Assembly: GCA_964652825.1 (NCBI GenBank)
Contig: CAZZCU010000013.1
Location: forward strand, 5,078 to 69,077
DNA length: 64,000 nt
Origin: CAZZCU01 sp964652825
GTDB taxonomy: Bacteria > Bdellovibrionota_B > Oligoflexia > Oligoflexales > CAZZCU01
Direction: 5' to 3'
Position 1 is the first letter of the stretch. Every line of letters begins with the position of its first letter. Below, one piece after another: positions 26,973-35,431 of the stretch. Made by a program: the position numbers and the translations under genes. Below the pieces are notes generated by a model that saw nothing but the letters and a program-made list of their open reading frames with translations, was not told the DNA's origin and did not search any database.

Positions 26973-28319
26973 ATGACGGGCGCCTCCAACAACACCAATA
27001 ATCACAACGATGACAAGCCAGCGGTTTCACCTTTGCGGCTGACGATCCAATCCATGGCCTATGGCGGCAAAGGTGTCGCCCGGCACGACGGCAAAGTTTA
27101 TTTTGTGCGCGATACAATTCCGGGTGATGTCGTCACTGCCGCGATCGAACAGGATAACGGTCGTTACGCGGACGCCCGTATCGTCACGCTACTAGAGGCC
27201 AGCTCGTTGCGACAAAGCTCGCCCTGTCGCTACAGCGACGACTGTGGTGGTTGCCAATGGTTGCATATAGCCTACGATGAGCAACTGGAGTGGAAACGCC
27301 AGTTCGTCAATAGCGCACTGCGACGGATCGGCAAACTCGACAAAGATATCGATGTCGCAATTCGTCGCTCGCCGCAAGCACTCGGGTATCGCAATCGCGT
27401 TCATCTTAAACTCGCAAATTTCCAAGGACGTCTGAATGTCGGTTATTTTCGCCGACAGTCACATGAACTGGTTGCGATCGAAGTCTGTGGGATTGCCGAT
27501 CCGCGTCTCAACACCGTCATTGCGCAACTCAATCAGCTGGCCTGCTCAACAACCTTTGCCGGGCATCTGAAATTGGAATTACAGGTTTTCTCCGCCGCCG
27601 ATCAGGGCGACGGCCGCTGCATCAGCGCGTTGTTTTTCCCGGAGCCACAAAACACCGAACAGCATGCGGCAACAGAGCACATCGCGACGCTATTGCGCGA
27701 TTTCCCGGCAATCATCTGGGCCGGTAGCGTCATGGATGTTCCAAATGATATGTTTTTACCGTTTGAGCAAGTTGGCGATCTGACGTTTTACAGCCGCCCT
27801 GGATTGTTTCAGCAGGTAAATCTCAGTCACAATGCTCACATGCGTACCGCGGTCAGCGATATCATTCGCGCTGCGCAGCCACGGCGCATCATGGATGTTT
27901 GTTGCGGCTCAGGTAATTTTTCGTTACCGGCGGCCGATGGCGAACGCTATATCGAAGGTGTCGAAGCCAACCCTGCATCCATCGCCTGCGCGCAGTATAA
28001 CGCCAGCCAGAATAATCTACATAACACCCGTTATCTGGCCGGCGATGCCACCCGCCATCTGTGGAAATGCGCACGACAACACGAAGTTTTTGATCTGATT
28101 ATTCTGGACCCCCCGCGCGAGGGACTTTACGAAGGCATGATTCCGCTCGCTAACATCAACCCAGCAACCATTGTTTATATCAGTTGCGATCCCACGACTC
28201 TTGCCCGTGATATCGGCAGTCTTTGCCGGCGCGGCTACAACATCACCTCGGTCGAAGCGTTTGATTTTTTCCCCAATACCTATCATGTTGAGACTTTGGT
28301 CGTGCTGCAGCGAAAATAA
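26973..28319 (+). CDS. rlmD: 23S rRNA (uracil-5-)-methyltransferase, RlmD/RumA family
   Basis: It methylates a uridine of 23S rRNA with SAM. An N-terminal TRAM domain (about 20-75) is followed by the [4Fe-4S] cysteines C85, C91, C94 (CRYSDDCGGC) and a fourth in EVCGIAD. The Rossmann part has DVCCGSGNFSLPAA, VEANPAS, ILDPPREGL and the catalytic-cysteine block YISCDPTTLARD. All expected elements are intact. It starts 10 bases after the basic-tail gene. RlmC/RlmD/TrmA specificity is not decidable by eye. Confidence 0.93.
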   Translation: MTGASNNTNNHNDDKPAVSPLRLTIQSMAYGGKGVARHDGKVYFVRDTIPGDVVTAAIEQDNGRYADARIVTLLEASSLRQSSPCRYSDDCGGCQWLHIAYDEQLEWKRQFVNSALRRIGKLDKDIDVAIRRSPQALGYRNRVHLKLANFQGRLNVGYFRRQSHELVAIEVCGIADPRLNTVIAQLNQLACSTTFAGHLKLELQVFSAADQGDGRCISALFFPEPQNTEQHAATEHIATLLRDFPAIIWAGSVMDVPNDMFLPFEQVGDLTFYSRPGLFQQVNLSHNAHMRTAVSDIIRAAQPRRIMDVCCGSGNFSLPAADGERYIEGVEANPASIACAQYNASQNNLHNTRYLAGDATRHLWKCARQHEVFDLIILDPPREGLYEGMIPLANINPATIVYISCDPTTLARDIGSLCRRGYNITSVEAFDFFPNTYHVETLVVLQRK

Positions 28320-28353
28320 ACTCAAGGTCCCCACGGATAAGTACCCGGCAAAT

Positions 28354-30087
28354 TCAGATTTTACCGCCGCGAAACATTGACCAGATGACATAAAGTCCCA
28401 GCACACCGGCAAAAGCAAAACCCACCAGCCCGAGAACGGGGATATGATTGTATTCGCCGCCAACGCGCGCGTAGATCAGAATCGATGAAGCGATCAACAA
28501 AGCTCCGATAATGATACTGATCGCCAGCCGTGACACCGCTCGGTTAACCGCAACCGTTAACCCACGCAATGATTCGCTCTCAACATTGAGCACGGCGTTG
28601 CCTTCGATGGCCGTCCGCAATAACGAACGAATCTGCCGTGGAGCGGAGCGCGCCAGATTTGCCATATCGCGCGCGATCATCAGCCCCTGACGCTGCAAAT
28701 TTTCTTTGGAGTACATATGCGAGACCAACTCGCCGGCAAACTTCTGGCAGGTCGCGAAAATATCAAAATTTGGATCAAGCCGCGTACTGATGCCCTCAAA
28801 TGACACCAGGGTACGCAGGAACATGATCAACTCACGCGGCATCGGCGCACCATGGCGCGCGGCAATGCGACCGAAATCCCACAACAGCCGCCCCGTGCGC
28901 ATTTCCGAGAGTTTTAAGCCGACAAACGGCGCCAGGGCATTGGCGACTTCGTGTTGAAACGCTTCCATATCAAAACCCGGGTCGGGATCAGCAAGCTCCA
29001 CAAAATGCGAGACCATCGTTTCGTAATCTTCATTGACCAGCGCCATCAGCAATCCAGCCAAACGTTCACGCGCCGCACGTCCGAGACTCACGACCAGACC
29101 GCAGTCGATGACACCGACATGATTCCCAGGCAATGACAACAGATTGCCCGGATGCAAATCACCATGAAACAAGCCGTCCACAAACACCATCTGCAGAAAA
29201 ATATTCAAGCTGTGATTGAGCAGCATCGACGGATCATTGCCTTGTTGCAACATCCGCTCTTTATCGCTGATCGAGACGCCATCCAGGAATTGCAAAGTCA
29301 AGACTCTGGGTGTTGTCAGCTCCCAGATCACTTCTGGAACCTCGGCGTATTTTTTGCCAGCAAAATTCGCCGCGACTTTGGTGGTATTGCCACCCTCGCG
29401 TATAAAATCAAGTTCCGCCAAAGTCGCGCGCGTAAATTCCTGAATAGTGGCGCGCGGCCGCATGGTTCTGGTCTCCGGCAGATATTTCTCGATCAAGCCG
29501 GCGAGAACTTCCATCAACGCCAGGTCCGTCTCCACCTGCCCGATAATGTTCGGTCGCTGGACCTTGATCACCACTCGGCGACCGTCCTGCAACGTGGCGG
29601 CATGCACCTGCCCGATGGAGCCGGCGGCAATCGGTTTGGCCTCTATGCTCGCGAACTTCGCCAGTTTTTGCTCGCCAAGCTCGGATTGCAACACAGCTTT
29701 GATGATTTCAAACGATATACTGCTCACGCCCGAATGCAACTTGCGCAACTCATCAATGTGAGCTTTCGGCAACAAGTCCTCGCGTGTCGCCAGCACCTGA
29801 CCTAATTTGACAAACGCCGGTCCCAGCTCCTCCAAAGCGCTACGCAGACGAGCCGGCGCACCTTGAGCCTGCACGATTTCGACGGGTGCTTGCGAGCCCT
29901 CGCCAGGTTCGCTCTTGGAGATTTCCTCGGCTTCACGCACCTGTTCGGGTGTCAGCCACGACTTGATGCCGATGGCTTCAAATACCGACCACAGACCATG
30001 ACGCGCAAAAACATTGGTGATCTGTGCAAGACGACCGGCATGACGAATACCGCGACTGATTTGCAAACCGCGTGCTGTGATATCCAT
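28354..30087 (-). CDS. ubiB: UbiB/ABC1-family atypical kinase
   Basis: The 577-residue protein has the ABC1/UbiB hallmarks: the KxGQ motif in VKLGQVLATREDLLP, the Ala-rich loop PIAAGSIGQVHAA, the catalytic-loop HGDLHPGN and a DCG equivalent of the metal-binding motif (GVIDCGLV). Two C-terminal membrane helices follow. The family works in quinone biosynthesis or lipid handling at the inner membrane. GAGG lies 7 bases before the ATG. It is 23 bases downstream of pabB, so both likely draw on chorismate-derived metabolism, though that link is inference. Confidence 0.93.
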   Translation of the reverse strand: MDITARGLQISRGIRHAGRLAQITNVFARHGLWSVFEAIGIKSWLTPEQVREAEEISKSEPGEGSQAPVEIVQAQGAPARLRSALEELGPAFVKLGQVLATREDLLPKAHIDELRKLHSGVSSISFEIIKAVLQSELGEQKLAKFASIEAKPIAAGSIGQVHAATLQDGRRVVIKVQRPNIIGQVETDLALMEVLAGLIEKYLPETRTMRPRATIQEFTRATLAELDFIREGGNTTKVAANFAGKKYAEVPEVIWELTTPRVLTLQFLDGVSISDKERMLQQGNDPSMLLNHSLNIFLQMVFVDGLFHGDLHPGNLLSLPGNHVGVIDCGLVVSLGRAARERLAGLLMALVNEDYETMVSHFVELADPDPGFDMEAFQHEVANALAPFVGLKLSEMRTGRLLWDFGRIAARHGAPMPRELIMFLRTLVSFEGISTRLDPNFDIFATCQKFAGELVSHMYSKENLQRQGLMIARDMANLARSAPRQIRSLLRTAIEGNAVLNVESESLRGLTVAVNRAVSRLAISIIIGALLIASSILIYARVGGEYNHIPVLGLVGFAFAGVLGLYVIWSMFRGGKI

Positions 30088-30110
30088 ACGCTAACCTCGG
30101 CTCCCGACTT

Positions 30111-31313
30111 TCAATCAGCGGCGGTGCGGGTCAATACCCGGCACTTCCAACCAACTTCTTCCAATTCCGCTGCTGCCTGACTACCTATGACGATACCACT
30201 ACCGGCGGCGTAACCATACGGATTTTGTGCGGCCTTGCGCCACATCGTGCGAATCAGGATATTAGAATCAAACGCGCCAGTCGTCGGTTGCCAATGAAAC
30301 ACATTGCCCATGAAATAGCCGCGCTCGCGGTCCTCACACTCACGAATAGCCAGCATCACCTCGCGCTTGGGCGCGCCGGTAATCGAACCGCCCGGACACA
30401 ACGCGCGCAAAAACTCCCCTAGCGTCAAATCATCATGCAGACGCGAACAAATGCGCGCCACCCGATGCGTAACACTCGGCAACTGCAACAACTCGCCGGC
30501 GCTCTCGACTTTTACGCTGCCCCAGGCACTAACCTGCTGCAAATCATTACGCATCAGATCAACGATCATGTTCAGCTCTGCTTGATCCTTCTGACTGGCG
30601 CCAAGATTATTCCCAGCACCGGCCGTGCCTTTGATGGGGAATGTGCGTGCATACAAACCTGTCTCTCCTGCTGCAGCGTGTGTCTGAACAAAACGCTCCG
30701 GACTGAACGACCACAGATCGATAGCATCGGCCATGATCACCGCGGCCATGTCGCCGCCGTGACGCACTAAACGCGCGCAACGTTGCGCAACCGCATCGTG
30801 CTCCTCGCCAGCAACGACATCAAAGTAACGTAGATAATTGAGTTGGTAAAATCGCCCCGTCTTGATCGCGGCAATAATCGCCGCCACCTGTTGCAAATAA
30901 TGGTCTTCACCGGTATGCGCTGACAGCGACCAGCCGGCAATGCCGCTGGTCAAACTCCGCACATAGCGTCGCACATCATCATGCTCGGCAGTCATAACTT
31001 TGCGCACCCAAAACAACCGGCTCGGCTCGCGCTGTACCGCCCACGGATTGAATTCGTCATAACTGATCAGACCGACATACGCCGGCCAGGTCAACTCGCG
31101 CTTGGTGGAAATACCGTCAGTCCGAGGTTCATCGCACAATGGTCGCGCCAGATGCTCCGCCCACGCTACCTCCTCGGCATCGGTAGCCAGATAACAACGA
31201 CCATCCCAACCGAGCAAGGCTAAACAAGGACCGCCGCCGGCGACCTTGGCATACATTGCCTGATAAAAATGCTCTCCCGAAACCAAAGACATAATCACTC
31301 GCAGGTTTAGCAT
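30111..31313 (-). CDS. pabB: Aminodeoxychorismate synthase component I
   Basis: This chorismate-using enzyme makes 4-amino-4-deoxychorismate for folate. The C-terminal catalytic domain shows FPIKGTAGAG, DLMRNDL, ALCPGGSITGAPK and AGSGIVIGSQ. The lysine in PIKGT is the residue that marks PabB, where anthranilate synthases have alanine. The 400-residue length is somewhat shorter than enterobacterial PabB. The start is uncertain: neither the ATG at 31313 nor the one at 31292 has a clear ribosome binding site. No pabA or pabC is adjacent. Confidence 0.9.
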   Translation of the reverse strand: MLNLRVIMSLVSGEHFYQAMYAKVAGGGPCLALLGWDGRCYLATDAEEVAWAEHLARPLCDEPRTDGISTKRELTWPAYVGLISYDEFNPWAVQREPSRLFWVRKVMTAEHDDVRRYVRSLTSGIAGWSLSAHTGEDHYLQQVAAIIAAIKTGRFYQLNYLRYFDVVAGEEHDAVAQRCARLVRHGGDMAAVIMADAIDLWSFSPERFVQTHAAAGETGLYARTFPIKGTAGAGNNLGASQKDQAELNMIVDLMRNDLQQVSAWGSVKVESAGELLQLPSVTHRVARICSRLHDDLTLGEFLRALCPGGSITGAPKREVMLAIRECEDRERGYFMGNVFHWQPTTGAFDSNILIRTMWRKAAQNPYGYAAGSGIVIGSQAAAELEEVGWKCRVLTRTAAD

Positions 31314-31391
31314 TGGCTTTTTACGCTAGGCCGTTATGATGACGGCTCGATATTGCAACAGACTCGATATAACGTCTACGCGAGGATTCAT

Positions 31392-32249
31392 ATGACAGAT
31401 ACCCCCTTCAAAATCATCGGCGTCGTGGGTGCTGGACAAATGGGCAGCGGCATCGCCCAGGTGTGCGCCATGTCCGGTCTGCAGGCGGTGTTAGTTGATG
31501 TCGCCAGTGCCCAGATCGACCGCGCGAAAACCAGCATTAAAGCCTCAATCGACAAGCTTGCCGCCAAAGGTACTTTGACCGCGGATGCCGCGCAACATGC
31601 GCACGGCGCCATCAAGTTCGGCTCGGATTTGGAAATGCTGAGTCAGTGCGATCTGGTCATCGAAGCCATCATTGAAAACGAGGCGCTCAAGACCGAAGTA
31701 CTGATAAAAATCGACAAGCTCCTAAAACCCGGCGCCGTGATCGCCTCCAACACCTCGTCGATTCCGATCACGCGCATGGCAGCGGCGACATCGCGCCCCG
31801 ACAAATTCATCGGCATGCATTTTATGAATCCCGTACCGATCATGAAACTGGTGGAGATTATTCCCGGTCTGGCGACGTCGCCCGAGACGACAGCGCAAGT
31901 CACGGCACTCGCCAAAGCGCTTGGCAAAGACACCAGCACCAGTCAGGATTATCCGGGCTTCGTGGTCAACCGTATTCTGATGCCGATGATCAACGAAGCG
32001 TTCTTTGCATTGATGGAAGGTGTGGCCAGTGCTGACGATATCGATAAGGGCATGAAGCTGGGCACCAATCAACCCATGGGGCCATTGACGTTGGCGGATT
32101 TCATTGGTCTCGACACCTGTCTAGCGATATTAAAGGTGTTGCACGAGGGGCTTGGCGATCCCAAATACCGTCCGTGTCCATTATTGGCGAAGTATGTCGA
32201 AGCCGGTTATGTCGGTCGCAAGGTGAAACGTGGCGTTTATAAATACTAA
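31392..32249 (+). CDS. hbd: 3-hydroxybutyryl-CoA dehydrogenase
   Basis: The 285-residue enzyme oxidises or reduces 3-hydroxyacyl-CoA with NAD. GAGQMGSGIAQV is the nucleotide-binding loop, SNTSSIPIT and GMHFMNPVPIMKLVEII hold the catalytic histidine and substrate contacts, and the C-terminal domain ends in GRKVKRGVYKY. The open frame begins 39 bases upstream, but the ATG at 31392 has GAGG at good spacing. Crotonase follows after 36 bases, giving a two-gene beta-oxidation or butyrate-type unit divergent from pabB. Confidence 0.94.
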   Translation: MTDTPFKIIGVVGAGQMGSGIAQVCAMSGLQAVLVDVASAQIDRAKTSIKASIDKLAAKGTLTADAAQHAHGAIKFGSDLEMLSQCDLVIEAIIENEALKTEVLIKIDKLLKPGAVIASNTSSIPITRMAAATSRPDKFIGMHFMNPVPIMKLVEIIPGLATSPETTAQVTALAKALGKDTSTSQDYPGFVVNRILMPMINEAFFALMEGVASADDIDKGMKLGTNQPMGPLTLADFIGLDTCLAILKVLHEGLGDPKYRPCPLLAKYVEAGYVGRKVKRGVYKY

Positions 32250-32251
32250 CT

Positions 32252-32267
32252 TAGTACTTAAGTACTA
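32252..32267. promoter_or_regulatory. Perfect 16-bp palindrome between hbd and crt
   Basis: TAGTACTTAAGTACTA is a perfect palindrome three bases after the hbd stop and 18 bases before the crt start. It has no loop and no T tract, so it is more like a protein-binding site than a terminator. Its regulator is unknown. Confidence 0.4.
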
Positions 32268-32285
32268 GCGAAAGGACCGATCCAT

Positions 32286-33071
32286 ATGAGCACCTATAAT
32301 AATATTACTCTGCAAGTCGCGGACGGTGTCGCTCTCCTGACCATTAACCGTCCGGACGCATTAAATGCTTTGAATGAAGACGTGTTATTCGAGCTGGAAG
32401 ATGCCATTTACAGCAAACTGGCGACTGAGCCACGCATCCGCGTCATGGTTCTGGCGGGAGCAGGCGAAAAAGCTTTTATCGCCGGCGCTGATATCGGTGC
32501 GATGGCAAAAATGGATGCCGCCGCCGCCCTCCGGTTTGCCCGTCGCGGCCAAGCATTGACCCGCGGCCTCGAATCGCTGCCGTTCATTACGATCGCCAAA
32601 GTCCAAGGTTTTGCTCTGGGTGGCGGCTGCGAATTCGCCATGGCTTGCGACATCGTCGTAGCATCGACCAAAGCTAAATTCGGCCAGCCGGAAGTCAATC
32701 TCGGTATTATTGCCGGCTTTGGCGGAACACAACGTTTGCTCCAACGAGTCGGGATGGCGGTTGGTCTGGATATGCTATGTGCCGGTCGCAATTTAAGCGG
32801 TGAAGAAGCCGCCCAACTCGGCTTGATCGCGCGCGTCGTACCACCGGAACAACTGGATGCTGAGATCAATTTGGTCATCAAAGGCGTCCTGCGCGCCGGC
32901 CCCACCGCAGTCGCCGAAACCAAACGCCTGGCTCGGGAAAGCTATGGCATGGCACTGGATGCCGGTCTCGGCGCCGAAGCCACGGCTTTTGCAGCCAGAT
33001 TCGGCCAAGAAGAAGCCCGCGAAGGTTTACAGGCTTTCCTGGAAAAACGCCGTGCTAGTTTTTCGAGCTAG
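32286..33071 (+). CDS. crt: Enoyl-CoA hydratase (crotonase family)
   Basis: The 261-residue protein hydrates 2-enoyl-CoA. The oxyanion-hole block IAGADIGAM and ALGGGCEFAMACD are present with the first catalytic glutamate in GCEF, and the second is in GQPEVNLGI. Both glutamates being present argues for true hydratase activity rather than another crotonase-fold reaction. AAGGA precedes the ATG. It forms a pair with hbd. Confidence 0.94.
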   Translation: MSTYNNITLQVADGVALLTINRPDALNALNEDVLFELEDAIYSKLATEPRIRVMVLAGAGEKAFIAGADIGAMAKMDAAAALRFARRGQALTRGLESLPFITIAKVQGFALGGGCEFAMACDIVVASTKAKFGQPEVNLGIIAGFGGTQRLLQRVGMAVGLDMLCAGRNLSGEEAAQLGLIARVVPPEQLDAEINLVIKGVLRAGPTAVAETKRLARESYGMALDAGLGAEATAFAARFGQEEAREGLQAFLEKRRASFSS

Positions 33072-33190
33072 GATTTTCGCGATTTTCGCCGTATCATATG
33101 CCGAATTTTCGCGGGTATTATCGCGAACAAAATCGTCTACCCATACGTATCGAAAACGAAACAAACTGAGAAAGAGGAAGGCCCATAGTA

Positions 33191-33613
33191 ATGAAAGATT
33201 TCATTAACCGCGTGCAAGCTGATCTGAATAAACTACAAAAAACTATCGAAAAAGAAGGCGACCAACTGGTCAAAAAAATCCGCACCGCCGCCACCAAAGC
33301 CGCAAAGAATAAAAATCTGACCGCCAAGGCTCGCGAAATTGAACAGCTGGTCGAAAACCAGATGAAAAAAATCGAACCGGCAGTCGTGAAGATCGTTAAA
33401 AATATCAAAACCAATGCCGCCAAATACGGTATCGATCTAAAAGACCTGGAAAAAAGAGTCGAAAAAGCCGCGAACGTGGCCCGCTCGACGATCCGCAAGG
33501 CGCGCGGCAAAGCCAAAAAGGCTAGCAGAACTTCGGCGAAACGCAAACGCCCGGCGGCAAAACGCGCTGGCGCAACATCGACAACCAGCACGGATTCGTC
33601 CAGCTCGACTTAA
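33191..33613 (+). CDS. Lysine/alanine-rich coiled-coil, histone-like protein
   Basis: The 140-residue protein has a helical, Lys-rich first 95 residues with coiled-coil character and a strongly basic KRKRPAAKR-type stretch, then a Ser/Thr tail. The composition resembles histone H1-like or phasin-like proteins; DNA binding is plausible but not shown. GAGGAAGG precedes the ATG. Its stop overlaps the mutY start by one base (TAATG), so it is coupled to a DNA-repair gene. Confidence 0.75.
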   Translation: MKDFINRVQADLNKLQKTIEKEGDQLVKKIRTAATKAAKNKNLTAKAREIEQLVENQMKKIEPAVVKIVKNIKTNAAKYGIDLKDLEKRVEKAANVARSTIRKARGKAKKASRTSAKRKRPAAKRAGATSTTSTDSSSST

Positions 33614-34734
33614 TGCTTTTACCCGAACTACAAACGAAAACGATCAAGAAGGCGGCTTTTCAAAGTCGCCTTCTTGCTTGGTACGACCAGCGGGCACGTT
33701 CTCTGCCGTGGCGACATGATTGGCGTTCGCAGCGTAATCCTTATCCGGTCTGGATCAGCGAAATCATGTTGCAACAAACAGTGATCAAAGCCGTGTTGCC
33801 GGTATACGAACGCTTTATGCACCAACTGCCGACCATCGAAGCGCTCGCCGCGGCTGATGATGCGACCGTGCGCCAACTCGTGCGCGGCCTTGGTTATTAC
33901 CGGCGTTTTCGCATGCTGCATCAAGCCGCCAAACAATTGGTGGTAGCCGGCAAAACTCAATGGCCACAATCTTATGCCGCATGGCTTGACCTGCCCGGCA
34001 TCGGCGACTACACGGCTTCGGCGATCAGCAGCATCACGTTGAATACACCGCACGCCGTTATCGATGGCAACGTCGAACGTGTATTATGCCGGCTGTTTGC
34101 TATACGCTTGCCACCGAATCTGCCTAAACTAAAACCGTTGCTCAAACAAGCAGCGCAAGAATTACTGCAACACGCGCGGCCAGGGGATTTTAATCAAGCA
34201 CTGATGGAGATCGGCCAGACGGTCTGCACGCCAACAAATCCTGATTGCGCGCATTGCCCGTTGACGCAAAGCTGCCGCGCCTTTGCCGAAAACTGCCAGA
34301 GCGAGGCGCCGCAGCCGAAATTAAAAGCAACTTATGTTGATCTACACCTGCGTTTATTGATCCCGGTGGCACAAGGCAAGATCGGACTTTGGCGCCGCCC
34401 CGCCGACGCTAAATTTTTGCGTGGTGAATTCGGTTTTATCACCTACGTGCAAGATACCAACGGCGATTTCCGCTATGACGGTAGCGTCGCTCTACCCATC
34501 GCCGCTGACGCCGCGCAGGATCACGCGCGTTATAAACACTCCATCACCAAGCATCGCATCCAGGCACGTGTCGCCAGCTACGACGCCTCGCATCTACGGA
34601 ATGATAAAAAATTTGCGGATGAATTTACTTGGCATGAACCGCAGGCGGTCGAGCAGCATCTACTCGCTAATCTCGACCGCAAAGCGTGGAATAAGTACTT
34701 GGCGATTACGGCAGATAATCGGCGCCGGCCTTAA
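33613..34734 (+). CDS. mutY: A/G-specific adenine glycosylase
   Basis: It removes adenine mispaired with 8-oxoguanine. The N-terminal helix-hairpin-helix domain holds SEIMLQQT with the catalytic Glu, GLGYYRR, LPGIGDYTA and VIDGNVERV with the catalytic Asp. The [4Fe-4S] cluster is C-x6-C-x2-C-x5-C (CTPTNPDCAHCPLTQSC). The C-terminal third is the NUDIX-like recognition domain, shortened and poorly conserved. It overlaps the lysine-rich gene by one base and the next gene tail to tail by 29 bases. Confidence 0.95.
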   Translation: MLLPELQTKTIKKAAFQSRLLAWYDQRARSLPWRHDWRSQRNPYPVWISEIMLQQTVIKAVLPVYERFMHQLPTIEALAAADDATVRQLVRGLGYYRRFRMLHQAAKQLVVAGKTQWPQSYAAWLDLPGIGDYTASAISSITLNTPHAVIDGNVERVLCRLFAIRLPPNLPKLKPLLKQAAQELLQHARPGDFNQALMEIGQTVCTPTNPDCAHCPLTQSCRAFAENCQSEAPQPKLKATYVDLHLRLLIPVAQGKIGLWRRPADAKFLRGEFGFITYVQDTNGDFRYDGSVALPIAADAAQDHARYKHSITKHRIQARVASYDASHLRNDKKFADEFTWHEPQAVEQHLLANLDRKAWNKYLAITADNRRRP

Positions 34735-35305
34735 AGCTTGAACCTTTATATTTACCTCTAATATCAAGCTTAACAGCACCAAGGACAGGCACGGCCGGCT
34801 TGACCAAAGCGGTAATATTTATGTCGTCCATTTCGGGATCGATCATATCAGCCAACAATGCCGCCAACTGCTTATTGCGCAGATCATAGAAATATAAAAT
34901 ATCGCAGCCAGGATAAAATCGACCATCCATATTGCGCGCATCTTGAAAACCAAGATGGCGGATTTTAAATTGCTCAACCTCGTAGTATTTATCGCGCCGC
35001 AGCTGCAACAAAAACTCTTCGCTGAAATACTTTGCCGGCAGCATTAACTCCTCACTGCCCTTGTTGCGACCGTTCACATAGGTATCGATTTGATAATCGA
35101 TGCGTACCTGATACTCACCTTGCTCGTGACTGCCGCCAAGAACCCGCGCCGTCATTTCGCCACCCGAGACAATCGACGATGTCCGATCACGGTTGCGATC
35201 GATGCGATAAAAGGCATGCTCACCGACCGGATTACGATCCTGCGCCCAGCCGTTTGCCGACATAAACATCAATAAAAGGCATGCCGCCCCATGCTTAATC
35301 GTCAT
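34706..35305 (-). CDS. Exported protein of unknown function
   Basis: A signal peptide (cut after NGWA) is followed by about 180 residues of beta-rich sequence with the segments YQVRIDYQIDTYV and DILYFYDLRNKQ. Periplasmic or outer-membrane location is likely. I do not recognise the family. GGAGGT lies 5 bases before the ATG, so the start is firm. The 3' end overlaps mutY by 29 bases. Confidence 0.78.
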   Translation of the reverse strand: MTIKHGAACLLLMFMSANGWAQDRNPVGEHAFYRIDRNRDRTSSIVSGGEMTARVLGGSHEQGEYQVRIDYQIDTYVNGRNKGSEELMLPAKYFSEEFLLQLRRDKYYEVEQFKIRHLGFQDARNMDGRFYPGCDILYFYDLRNKQLAALLADMIDPEMDDINITALVKPAVPVLGAVKLDIRGKYKGSSFKAGADYLP

Positions 35306-35431
35306 TCGTGACCTCCGACGTTTTTTGCTTTGCCATGCGTAAGACCTATGTTTAGGATAACCCGCTATCTCGGACCTGCATAGACCATGGCCAAGAAGTG
35401 GCTTTACTCTGTTGAAATCAGGAGTCTTATT

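Noticed and set aside
29152..29805. 217-residue plus-strand frame
   Set aside because: Antisense to ubiB, which has all family motifs.
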